A stretch of 53,564 nt of DNA from an uncultured Patescibacteria group bacterium. GTDB taxonomy: Bacteria; Patescibacteriota; Patescibacteriia; Veblenbacterales; UBA10138. The position numbers and the translations under genes are program-made. The stretch covers positions 1-53,564 of the forward strand of contig CALFUV010000007.1 of assembly GCA_937929825.1 (NCBI GenBank), in the 5' to 3' direction. Shown here in pieces: positions 1-8,236 of this stretch (its first letter is position 1; every line of letters starts with the position of its first letter). Below the pieces are notes generated by a model that searched no databases, was not told where the DNA came from, and saw nothing but the letters and a program-made list of their open reading frames with translations.

Positions 1-236
1 GATTTTGATTACAATCTGATTATCTAACAAATACCTGAATATGGCCCCGGCTTTATTTCTACTGAAGTAACCCGTAGAGTTGAAGTTGAAAACAGATCTT
101 GGTCTAAATTTCATAATATGGAAGTAAGGGACTTTCAAAAATAAAAATTCCAGCTCGTCTCTCAAAAGACGAATACTTCAAAAATAAAGAAAAATTCCTC
201 GGAATATTAAAAGAAGAAAAGTTCTATATGTGGTGA
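1..236 (+). pseudogene. Degraded or frameshifted 3' end of an unknown protein gene
   Basis: Frame 1 (28-144) reads QIPEYGPGFISTEVTRRVEVENRSWSKFHNMEVRDFQK*. Frame 3 (about 120-236) continues as GSKGLSKIKIPARLSKDEYFKNKEKFLGILKEEKFYMW*. Frame 1 also has a stop at 25-27. A terminator follows at 247-270. Confidence 0.4.
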
Positions 237-246
237 TCTTATTAAT

Positions 247-282
247 AAGGAGTTCCTAATGGAACTCCTTCCTTTTTATCTT
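247..282 (+). terminator. Rho-independent terminator
   Basis: Perfect 10-bp stem AAGGAGTTCC-TAAT-GGAACTCCTT followed by CCTTTTTATCTTTTTTT. Confidence 0.8.
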
Positions 283-758
283 TTTTTCTTACCACTCACA
301 CGTTCTATATAACCTTTTAATAACCAAGAACTAGATTGAACCTTCCCGCCATGACCAACATTATAAACCATCTTAATCCCCAGCTGAAGACATAAACCAA
401 CTTCGGGCACTGGATCGCCATCTGGTTTTCTATCGCCACCATTAGCAAAAATATGCGGCCGTAAACTGGCTAATTCTGCACACACGCTCATATCTTTTGG
501 GTGTCTGTGATGCCTAGTCAAAATAACTTTATCCACCGGTTCCAACGCTTCAATTATTTCCTTACGCTCTTTTTCAGGCATAAAAACATGCTCTTTTTTA
601 GCTCGCAGCCAATTATCATTATTTAAAATCACCACTAACTTATCACCTAATTTTTTAGCGGCCTTAAACATTCGCACATGCCCAACATGCAACGGATCAA
701 AACCTCCGCTGACTGCAACTACTACTGGTTGCCTAGATTTTTTATCATTTTTTGGCAT
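276..758 (-). CDS. Cytidylyltransferase/adenylyltransferase-like nucleotidyltransferase (RfaE C-terminal/TagD type)
   Basis: N-terminal SGGFDPLHVGHVRMFKAAK matches the HxGH nucleotidyltransferase motif. Confidence 0.8.
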   Translation of the reverse strand: MPKNDKKSRQPVVVAVSGGFDPLHVGHVRMFKAAKKLGDKLVVILNNDNWLRAKKEHVFMPEKERKEIIEALEPVDKVILTRHHRHPKDMSVCAELASLRPHIFANGGDRKPDGDPVPEVGLCLQLGIKMVYNVGHGGKVQSSSWLLKGYIERVSGKKKR

Positions 759-944
759 ACCTTTATAATAGGTATTATAGCTTATGTAAATAGAGTTAAC
801 TAGTTTACTTTATAACATTAAGGACTTGTATTAATTTAATCTTTATATTTGACAAAATAAACATTAATATCAGATATTAATTTGGGAAGATTTCCTACTT
901 CTCTGATAACTAAGTCGACTGTGAAGATATAAACTCGCGGTTTC

Positions 945-3665
945 TTATTGTCCATGACACTTTTTATATTTTTTTCCACTGCCGCAAGGACAAGGATCAT
1001 TACGCCCTACTTTCTGCCCAGTCTCATTACGTGGTTTAGCCATTAACGGCGCCCCAGTTGATGAAATAGCTGAAGCAAAAATGCTCCTCGCTTCGGTTTG
1101 AGTTTTAGCCGGCCCCTGTTCATGGATTTGCCGATTTGGGGCAGCTGCTTGCGCCGCCTGTTGAACTACACCAACTTTAAATATATTATAAACTACTTCA
1201 CGTCTAATTGAAGCTAATAAATCTTTATACATACGAAAAGCCTGACGTTTGTATTCCACTAAAGGATCGCGCTGACCATATCCTTGCAAGCCAATACCTC
1301 CACGCAAATAATCCATAGAAGTTAAATGCCTTACCCATAAATTATCAATTGCCCGCAGTAGAAGAGTTTTTTCCGCTTCACGCATTATATTTTCAGCTGT
1401 TGGCATAGCTAGTTGACGAGCTTGATATATTATTTGCTGTTCTGTATTTTCATAAGCTTGTCTGGCTAAATAAATAAGATAATTAATTATTTTATCGCGC
1501 GCCATAGCATCTTCAGCAGCGTCACCGGCTTGAGATTCCAATTCATTAAGTTTTTTTCTAACTTCTTTAGGCACTGGAAACATGGAATTAATAGCCTCAT
1601 AAATTTCATCTAAATTCCATTTACTCTCATCCTCCAGCGCGGTATGAAAAGCTACTAATTGAGATATTTCTTCCTCTACCATTTCAAAGACCTGATTTTT
1701 AAGATCTGATGGATTATTAGTAGCTGCCCTTAACAATGCCCGTCGCCGAAAATAAATAGACTCGCGCTGTTTATTTAAAACATCGTCGTATTCTACTAAA
1801 TTTTTACGAATATCGAAATTATGACCCTCTACTTTTTTCTGCGCCTGCTCAATAGACCGAGATACCATTTTATTTTCAATAGGTATATCTTCTGGTAAAC
1901 CGAGTTTTTCCATTAAATTCTTAACCCGATCGCCGCTAAATATTCTCATCAAATCATCTTCCAGTGAAACATAAAATTGTGATTTACCAGGATCACCCTG
2001 ACGACCAGCACGACCTCTTAACTGATTATCTATACGCCTAGATTCATGCCTTTCTGTGCCTAATACAAATAAGCCGCCTGCTTTTTTAACAAAATCAGCT
2101 TCATCTGTTTCCGGCGGATTGCCGCCCAAAATAATATCCACACCTCTACCCGCCATATTAGTAGCGATAGTTACAGCCCCCCTACGACCGGCTTGAGCTA
2201 TAATTTGCGCTTCACGTGCATGATTCTTGGCATTCAATACTTCATGAGGAATACCTTCCCGTTTTAACATTTCGCTTAGAATCTCATTTTTTTCTATAGA
2301 AATAGTACCAACTAATACTGGTTGTCCAGCTTGATGAAGTTCTTTAACATGATTAACCACGGCTTGAAATTTTCCCATTTCGCTTTTATAAACTTTATCA
2401 GACATATCTTGGCGTATCATCGGTCGATGTGTAGGAATACTAGTAACCTCTAAAGAATAAATTTTACTAAATTCCTCTGCTTCAGTGGCGGCAGTACCAG
2501 TCATACCAGCGAGTTTTTTATAAAGTCGGAAATAATTTTGAAAAGTAATAGTAGCTAAAGTTAATGACTCACGCTGAATTTTTACACCTTCTTTAGCTTC
2601 AATAGCCTGATGCAATCCTTCTGAATACCTGCGACCCGGCATCATACGACCGGTAAATTCATCTACAATAATAACTTCTCCATCGCGCACTACATATTGT
2701 TTATCTTTTAAAAATAATGTTTTTGCCCGTAAAGCTGACTCTAAAATATGTATCATGTTATAACCACCCTCGTCGTATAAATTTTTTATGCCCAAAAACT
2801 TTTCTGCTTTATTTATACCAGCTTCGGTAAAAGTAGCTGCTCGCATTTTTTCATCCACATTATAGTCTTCATTTTCCTTCAAAGTAGCTACAAAGCGAGC
2901 CGCATCATAATAGCGGTCGGTAGCTTCTTCAGCTGGCGCAGAAATAATCAACGGCGTGCGCGCTTCATCTATTAAAATACTATCGACTTCATCCACAATG
3001 GCATAATTGAGCTCGCGCTGTACCATTTGTTCCTCACGCCAAACCATATTATCACGCAAATAATCAAAGCCATACTCGTTATTGGTACCATAAGTAATAT
3101 CCGCCTTATATGCTTCTTGTCGCGTTACAATCTTTAAATTATTTAACGAGGGTTCTTCATTGGTAACTTCGGGATCAAAAATATAAGCCACATCATGATT
3201 TATACAACCGACCGAAAGACCTAAAGCATGATAAATTTTACCCATCCAAATAGTATCGCGCCTCGCCAAATAATCATTAACCGTTACCACATGTACACCC
3301 TTACCGGCAAGCGCATTTAAATAAACCGGGGCAGTAGCGGTTAAGGTTTTTCCTTCCCCTGTTTTCATTTCCGCAATCTGGCCCTGATGCAAAACAATTC
3401 CACCGATTAACTGTTCATCAAAATGTCTTTGATTTAATACACGGCGTGCAGCCTCACGCACACAGGCAAAAGCCTCGGGTAATAAATCATCCAAAGTCTC
3501 CTCTTTATTCAAGCGGTCGCGGAAATATAATGTTTTTATCTTTAGCTCATTATCAGATAATTCTTGTATTTCAGATTCAAGCTGATTAATACGATCAACC
3601 AAGGGCCGAAGTTTAGCTACCGCTCGTTTATTAGGATCCCCAAATAGTTTATCTAAAAATGCCAT
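945..3665 (-). CDS. secA: Preprotein translocase ATPase SecA
   Basis: 906 aa; [50 protein letters not shown] and the C-terminal zinc motif [15 protein letters not shown]. Confidence 0.98.
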   Translation of the reverse strand: MAFLDKLFGDPNKRAVAKLRPLVDRINQLESEIQELSDNELKIKTLYFRDRLNKEETLDDLLPEAFACVREAARRVLNQRHFDEQLIGGIVLHQGQIAEMKTGEGKTLTATAPVYLNALAGKGVHVVTVNDYLARRDTIWMGKIYHALGLSVGCINHDVAYIFDPEVTNEEPSLNNLKIVTRQEAYKADITYGTNNEYGFDYLRDNMVWREEQMVQRELNYAIVDEVDSILIDEARTPLIISAPAEEATDRYYDAARFVATLKENEDYNVDEKMRAATFTEAGINKAEKFLGIKNLYDEGGYNMIHILESALRAKTLFLKDKQYVVRDGEVIIVDEFTGRMMPGRRYSEGLHQAIEAKEGVKIQRESLTLATITFQNYFRLYKKLAGMTGTAATEAEEFSKIYSLEVTSIPTHRPMIRQDMSDKVYKSEMGKFQAVVNHVKELHQAGQPVLVGTISIEKNEILSEMLKREGIPHEVLNAKNHAREAQIIAQAGRRGAVTIATNMAGRGVDIILGGNPPETDEADFVKKAGGLFVLGTERHESRRIDNQLRGRAGRQGDPGKSQFYVSLEDDLMRIFSGDRVKNLMEKLGLPEDIPIENKMVSRSIEQAQKKVEGHNFDIRKNLVEYDDVLNKQRESIYFRRRALLRAATNNPSDLKNQVFEMVEEEISQLVAFHTALEDESKWNLDEIYEAINSMFPVPKEVRKKLNELESQAGDAAEDAMARDKIINYLIYLARQAYENTEQQIIYQARQLAMPTAENIMREAEKTLLLRAIDNLWVRHLTSMDYLRGGIGLQGYGQRDPLVEYKRQAFRMYKDLLASIRREVVYNIFKVGVVQQAAQAAAPNRQIHEQGPAKTQTEARSIFASAISSTGAPLMAKPRNETGQKVGRNDPCPCGSGKKYKKCHGQ

Positions 3666-3710
3666 AAAGCAAACTTAACTGTACTAAATTATAATAACAA
3701 AAGCAAGTAT

Positions 3711-3745
3711 AAAAAGGGCGTATATTAATTACACGCTCTTTTTTT
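3711..3745 (-). terminator. Candidate intrinsic terminator downstream of the PLP decarboxylase gene
   Basis: AAAAAGGGCGT ... ACGCTCTTTTT inverted repeat. Read on the minus strand it ends in CTTTTTATAC. Confidence 0.6.
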
Positions 3746-3801
3746 ATTATCCGGTTACTCAGCTAAGCGATCATTATAAATATACCAAAACAATAAGCAT
3801 C

Positions 3802-5169
3802 TTACCAGCCAAACTGCTTGCCTATTTCTTCAGCTGTTTCTCTTTTACGGGCAATTGTTATAATGCCGTTTTGAATCACTATTTTCATAGGTGATGATAA
3901 TAAACAATGATGTGAAGATAAGGCGTCTTGATATGCCCCGGTATCAAATACAGCTAAGTACTGCTGTTCATTTGGCTCCAGTGTATCTAAAGAAGGCATC
4001 GGCACATAAGTACCACCAGCTGTATACTTATCATCTGAATCGCAAGATAAACCGGCCAGCCATACTCTACTTAATTTCTTAGCCTGTAAACGATTAACGG
4101 GTACAATATGCCATTTTTGATGAATAGCCCAAGTATCTTTAAGATCATTCATAAAACTGCCGTCCACAATATACCATTTGCTCACAGTTGAGCTTTGCGG
4201 CACAATTTTTTCACTCAACACCCGATAAATTGTAACTTGAGCCGGCGCTACTAAATAACTGCCCCATTCTACCAAGATGTCAGGATGAGGAATATTCGCT
4301 ATATCACAAGTTTTTATAATTGTTCGAACTATACGTTTGACTATAGCTTGGGTAGAAAAAAGCGGTTTTTTTTCAAACGGTACTGGCATACCTCCACCTA
4401 AATCTATCATATCCAAATTAGGATTATTTTTTCTCAACTTAATATAAACAGCCATAGCTTTTTTTAACGGTCTTACAATATCCTCCACATATTCTAACTG
4501 CTTAGAAGTATGATAATGAAGAAGTTTGAGATTACGAATCCGGCCAAATGATAAAATTTCCTCAGCTGTTAAACCAAAACGGTTGAATTTATTATCCCAA
4601 TGACCACGAACTTTAACTTGGGTATCCAATCTAATGCCAATATCTCCCCGAAAAGTTGAAAGCGCTGCTAGTTCAAATTTATCCTCAATAATCGGTGTAA
4701 TATTTAAACCTTTTTCCCTTAATTCGGTTATAAGTGATAAATACTGATTAGTCTTGGGGCCATTACAAATAACGCGGATTCGACTAGAAAACTGCTCTTG
4801 CTCCCACATACGTTTAACCAGCCAAAGTTCATTAGAGCTGGTGACTTCTAAATTTCCGCCCTCAGAAAGTATTGGCAGAATGAATTCCTTATTCTGACTG
4901 GCTTTCATGGGATAATGATAAAAAAACTTTCCCCGATAACGGAAAGATTTTATTGTTCTATTAAAAATATCAATCGTCTCCCTCAAACGCCGCTCCACAA
5001 TATAAGGAAAAGCTATCTCTAATGGTGTACCAAATTTACACGCCAGATCATATAGATTATATTGATAATTACCTTCACGTAAAACAAGTTCTCCATCCCG
5101 ACTAATGCCAAAATCAGTCGTATTAAATTGCGGATTGCCTAACTTCCAAAATTTTATAAACCTGTTCAT
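3802..5169 (-). CDS. Fold-III PLP-dependent decarboxylase, arginine decarboxylase (SpeA)-like, short form
   Basis: FFYHYPMKASQN (PLP-lysine region), DLGGGMPVPFE and a C-terminal CDSDD motif; 455 aa. Confidence 0.75.
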   Translation of the reverse strand: MNRFIKFWKLGNPQFNTTDFGISRDGELVLREGNYQYNLYDLACKFGTPLEIAFPYIVERRLRETIDIFNRTIKSFRYRGKFFYHYPMKASQNKEFILPILSEGGNLEVTSSNELWLVKRMWEQEQFSSRIRVICNGPKTNQYLSLITELREKGLNITPIIEDKFELAALSTFRGDIGIRLDTQVKVRGHWDNKFNRFGLTAEEILSFGRIRNLKLLHYHTSKQLEYVEDIVRPLKKAMAVYIKLRKNNPNLDMIDLGGGMPVPFEKKPLFSTQAIVKRIVRTIIKTCDIANIPHPDILVEWGSYLVAPAQVTIYRVLSEKIVPQSSTVSKWYIVDGSFMNDLKDTWAIHQKWHIVPVNRLQAKKLSRVWLAGLSCDSDDKYTAGGTYVPMPSLDTLEPNEQQYLAVFDTGAYQDALSSHHCLLSSPMKIVIQNGIITIARKRETAEEIGKQFGW

Positions 5170-5544
5170 TTATTTATTTTTACCGCGTAGGCTGTCATAC
5201 CAAGCCATAAACTTTTCCTTAGCTCGTCTTATTTGCCGCCAATCATTTTTTTCTTGTCTGGCTTTAGTTTTTTTAATTTGCCTTTCCAATACCGGTATAA
5301 GCAAATCAATGGCGGCGTGCATTTCACTAGACTCTTCCGCTACCCTAATATCTGGTCCGGGAACTTCTAAAGTTACGGTTGCTCGATGCATTAAACCACC
5401 CCGCTTATTTTTATCCACCTCCATATCTACCTTAGCTCTTATAATCCTGTCCCAATAATTTGCCATTTTACCTATTTTTTCCTCAACATAAGCGCGTAAA
5501 GATGGTGTAAGATCAAAATTCTTACAACTAATTATTATGTCCAT
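5170..5544 (-). CDS. hpf: Ribosome hibernation promoting factor / RaiA family
   Basis: MDIIISCKNFDLTPSLRAYVEEKIGKM... with ...EVDKNKRGGLMHRATVTLEVPG...; 124 aa with family-typical architecture. Confidence 0.88.
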   Translation of the reverse strand: MDIIISCKNFDLTPSLRAYVEEKIGKMANYWDRIIRAKVDMEVDKNKRGGLMHRATVTLEVPGPDIRVAEESSEMHAAIDLLIPVLERQIKKTKARQEKNDWRQIRRAKEKFMAWYDSLRGKNK

Positions 5545-5634
5545 TGGTTTTTATTGGTTAAGAATAATGCTTATAAAATATAGAACAATGGCCAGCAAGC
5601 CGCAACCCGCTGGGCTTACATATTAATAAAACTA

Positions 5635-6606
5635 TTAAAAACCTATATATCTAACTTCTTCCTGCAATTGAATACCAAATTGATCACGCACTTGTTGTTT
5701 AATGTATGAAATCATCTGCACTACCTGCTCGGCCTTACCACCGCCAATATTTATTAAATAATTAGCATGATCCTCCGACACCTGAATACCCCCAATAGTT
5801 TTGTTTTTTAGGCCAGCTTTATCTATAAGCCAACTTGCTGGCAACTGACCTTTTTTAATAAAGTCTTCTATTTTTTCCTCTCCTTTAAATTTATGTCTAA
5901 CTTCTTCAATATCTACAATAGGTACATTCATAAAAATACAACCCGATGATGGTTTGTGATACGGCTGACCCCGTCGCGCGGCAATGAATTTTTTTACTAA
6001 TTCTTGACTTGTCTCAAAACTACCTTTATTTAAATTAAACAAAGCACTCAAGATAATATCATTATTTTTTTTAAAAATTGAATTCCGGTAAGTAAACTCA
6101 CATTCCTCTTTGTTTAACAATACCAATTTATCTTCACGGCAAACTGTAACATTTTCTACCCAATCTCCAATAAAACCACGTTCTACCTGCGGCACACCGG
6201 CGTTGCCATAAATCGCCCCGCCCACAGTTCCAGGAACTGCTACCAGCGGTTCAAAACCAGACAGGCTGAAACTAACAGTCTTCTGTACTAAAAATCCTAA
6301 ATTAACTCCGGCTTCAGCTGTAACTTTAGTACCTTCTATTTGCCAATTATTATTTCTTGCCAATACTACCAAACCATTAAAACCCTTATCTGAAACTAAA
6401 ACATTGGATCCACCGCCTAAAACCAAAAATGGGATTTTAAATTCATTAGCTACTTGTGCGGCTTTAATTAAATCAGCGCTTGAGCGTGCCTCAAAGAAAA
6501 ATTTAGCCGGCCCGCCAATTTTAAAATTAGTATAAGGCGCCAGTAGAACCCTGCTTTTAACTTCTTTTCCTAAATTTTCCTTTAATTGTCCTATGGTTAC
6601 TGCCAT
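5635..6606 (-). CDS. murB: UDP-N-acetylenolpyruvoylglucosamine reductase
   Basis: NFKIGGPAKFFFEA, LGGGSNVLVSDKGFNGLVV, AVPGTVGGAIYGNAG, KPSSGCIFMN. The supplied ORF extends to 6645; the internal Met (MAVTIGQLKENLG) at 6606 is an equally plausible start. Confidence 0.95.
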   Translation of the reverse strand: MAVTIGQLKENLGKEVKSRVLLAPYTNFKIGGPAKFFFEARSSADLIKAAQVANEFKIPFLVLGGGSNVLVSDKGFNGLVVLARNNNWQIEGTKVTAEAGVNLGFLVQKTVSFSLSGFEPLVAVPGTVGGAIYGNAGVPQVERGFIGDWVENVTVCREDKLVLLNKEECEFTYRNSIFKKNNDIILSALFNLNKGSFETSQELVKKFIAARRGQPYHKPSSGCIFMNVPIVDIEEVRHKFKGEEKIEDFIKKGQLPASWLIDKAGLKNKTIGGIQVSEDHANYLINIGGGKAEQVVQMISYIKQQVRDQFGIQLQEEVRYIGF

Positions 6607-6751
6607 AGATATCTTAAGACTAAAATAAAAAGCCTTATTTAGCAAACCAAAATCTATGAAACAATGATTATATATTCTGTTTTTTGCCTTAATTTTTACC
6701 CTCTTTAAGCTAAAAATCTTATATTTATTAAGCTAAAATTTTCCACAAGCC

Positions 6752-6780
6752 TTGACAAAATCTTCAACTTGCGCTATATT
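6752..6780 (+). promoter_or_regulatory. Near-consensus sigma70 promoter
   Basis: TTGACA (6752-6757), 17-nt spacer, TATATT (6775-6780). Confidence 0.8.
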
Positions 6781-6785
6781 TATAT

Positions 6786-7115
6786 GTTATTTAAAAATCA
6801 ATCATAGTGTGATCTGCCGGTTAGTGCTTGCTGGTAATTCCTACCAAGAGTATTTATCTAGGTATCAGACTAAAGCACATAAATTCCAGCTGTAGTTGAA
6901 TAAACAGTAATGGATGTGAAGCAAAAATTGGTATCTGGATAAGCACTTTTTCTGTTAGCACATTTACAAACATTTGTATTTACTGACTAGGAGGGAGACA
7001 AACGATTAAGTAATCGCTTCTAACTGGTTCACACTAGTTACTGGCGACATACATAATCGCGGATACAATGGTCTTCGGACAAAGTTGTGCCATGATCTCC
7101 TCCCGATCAGTAAAA
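6786..7115 (+). ncRNA. Candidate structured RNA / long 5' leader, no family recognised
   Basis: Long-range stem 6979-6998 with 7096-7113 closes a region containing four successive local hairpins (7003-7016, 7021-7040, 7044-7060, 7065-7088). The last is capped by GUC-UUCG-GAC. It lies directly downstream of a strong promoter and contains no convincing ORF. Confidence 0.5.
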
Positions 7116-7146
7116 ACAAATTATAAACAAAAAAAGGAAACAAACA

Positions 7147-7503
7147 ATGAATTCGCTTGAAAAAAAACCAGATTATTATTTCTGGATAGGAGTGCTACTA
7201 ATAATTACCGTCGTGTTGGTGGTACTTACAGGCATAATAGGGTTTAATCCGACACCTGATGGGAGCACCCCATTGTTCTTCACAATTTTATCCGTATTGT
7301 TACTAATCTGTATATACTTATGGATATTAATAATACTAGTATATACTAGGAAAGAAATTGTAAGTTGGATTACTACGGAATTTGGGCTGCCAAGGTACGT
7401 CTCAAAATTAATATACCTTAGTATATTAATATTTACCACAATAATTTTCTTTAATCCCATCACAATAAATTTCTTCGTTCGTTTCTCCTTCCTAGCGCTC
7501 TAA
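7147..7503 (+). CDS. Small membrane protein, unknown function
   Basis: 118 aa with about three hydrophobic segments. Purine-rich AAAAAGGAAAC upstream of the ATG. Confidence 0.65.
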   Translation: MNSLEKKPDYYFWIGVLLIITVVLVVLTGIIGFNPTPDGSTPLFFTILSVLLLICIYLWILIILVYTRKEIVSWITTEFGLPRYVSKLIYLSILIFTTIIFFNPITINFFVRFSFLAL

Positions 7504-7620
7504 TCAGCCAAGCCTAACTTCATCAAAAAATTATAAAAAGTTGGGCTCTCTCCTAGGCTCGTGAACTGCTCGCGCTTCTGGGAGATAAATATACAAAAAA
7601 CAAACATAGGAGTTAAAAAA

Positions 7621-8085
7621 ATGAAGATCTTAATATTCGTAACCTTTTTGTTGTTGGTTGGCTGTGCTACTAACTACCAAATAATTCCAGTGGCTACTGA
7701 ACCACCAACAAATGAACTTGAAGGGGTCAGGTACTTGTTGGTGCCTGCTCAAGATACAAAAAAAGGTACATCAATGTTTTTAGATATTAAGAACATTGAA
7801 CAAGGAACGATTAAATCAGTAAGCATCAATGGTATAAAGATAGGTAATTTTGCTGCCGGCGAGGGTTTATATATGAGGTTTACTAATCTCATATATAGTC
7901 TGTCTGAAAAAAAGTGGGACAGACGCTGGGACAGAGTCTATGGCGCTTATCGCACCATATGCTTGATTCATGTGATAATTCACGTCGATTTAATCTCTGG
8001 AAAATCCAGAAATCCTCATTGGAGTAAAGATTTCTGGATAAGCGAGGACAATATTGGCCACGGCACAATTAGAATATCTATTTAA
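7621..8085 (+). CDS. Putative lipoprotein, unknown function
   Basis: Start adjusted from the ORF-track start at 7561. ATG at 7621 has an upstream AGGAG and gives MKILIFVTFLLLVGCATNYQ, a lipobox-type signal peptide (LVGC). Confidence 0.7.
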   Translation: MKILIFVTFLLLVGCATNYQIIPVATEPPTNELEGVRYLLVPAQDTKKGTSMFLDIKNIEQGTIKSVSINGIKIGNFAAGEGLYMRFTNLIYSLSEKKWDRRWDRVYGAYRTICLIHVIIHVDLISGKSRNPHWSKDFWISEDNIGHGTIRISI

Positions 8086-8094
8086 TTTAATTTT

Positions 8095-8130
8095 GCGGTT
8101 AGATTTCTTCCTTAATCTAGCCGCTTTTTT
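8095..8130 (+). terminator. Rho-independent terminator of the small membrane/lipoprotein cassette
   Basis: GCGGTTAGATT-TCTTCCTT-AATCTAGCCGC-TTTTTT; 11-bp stem with one G-U. Confidence 0.9.
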
Positions 8131-8139
8131 ATATAAAAA

Positions 8140-8177
8140 CATTTTACTTTTTGTCTAGGTAGACAAAAAGTAAAATG
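8140..8177 (-). terminator. 38-nt perfect inverted repeat, candidate terminator for murC transcription
   Basis: CATTTTACTTTTTGTCTA-GG-TAGACAAAAAGTAAAATG (18-bp arms). On the minus strand it is followed by TTTTTATAT. Confidence 0.7.
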
Positions 8178-8236
8178 AGTAAAATTTAAAAAATGTTACT
8201 TACACTTATTAATTATTAATTAAAAGTCACTAACCA

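Noticed and set aside
3891-5458. Plus-strand ORFs 3891-4082 and 5105-5458
   Set aside because: Fully antisense to the well-supported SpeA-like and hpf genes; no motif or initiation signal.
5585-5612. CCAGC...GCTGG hairpin downstream of murB as terminator
   Set aside because: Only a 5-bp stem with a large loop and no following T-tract on the minus strand.
6706-6739. 11-nt direct repeat TTAAGCTAAAA (6706-6716 and 6729-6739) as insertion target-site duplication or operator
   Set aside because: Short and AT-rich, both copies on one side of the cassette, and no matching copy seen at the other boundary; could be chance.
6786-7115. Identification of the structured RNA as tmRNA, RNase P RNA, SRP RNA or 6S RNA
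   Set aside because: No tRNA-like acceptor/TPsiC/CCA end or tag ORF, no RNase P conserved GAGGAAAGUC-type core, no SRP GGAAGCAGC loop, and not the single long bubble hairpin of 6S. Left as unassigned.
7176-7463. Minus-strand 95-aa ORF
   Set aside because: Antisense inside the small membrane protein gene, which has the promoter and upstream purine-rich site on the plus strand. Hydrophobicity is plausibly mirror-coded.
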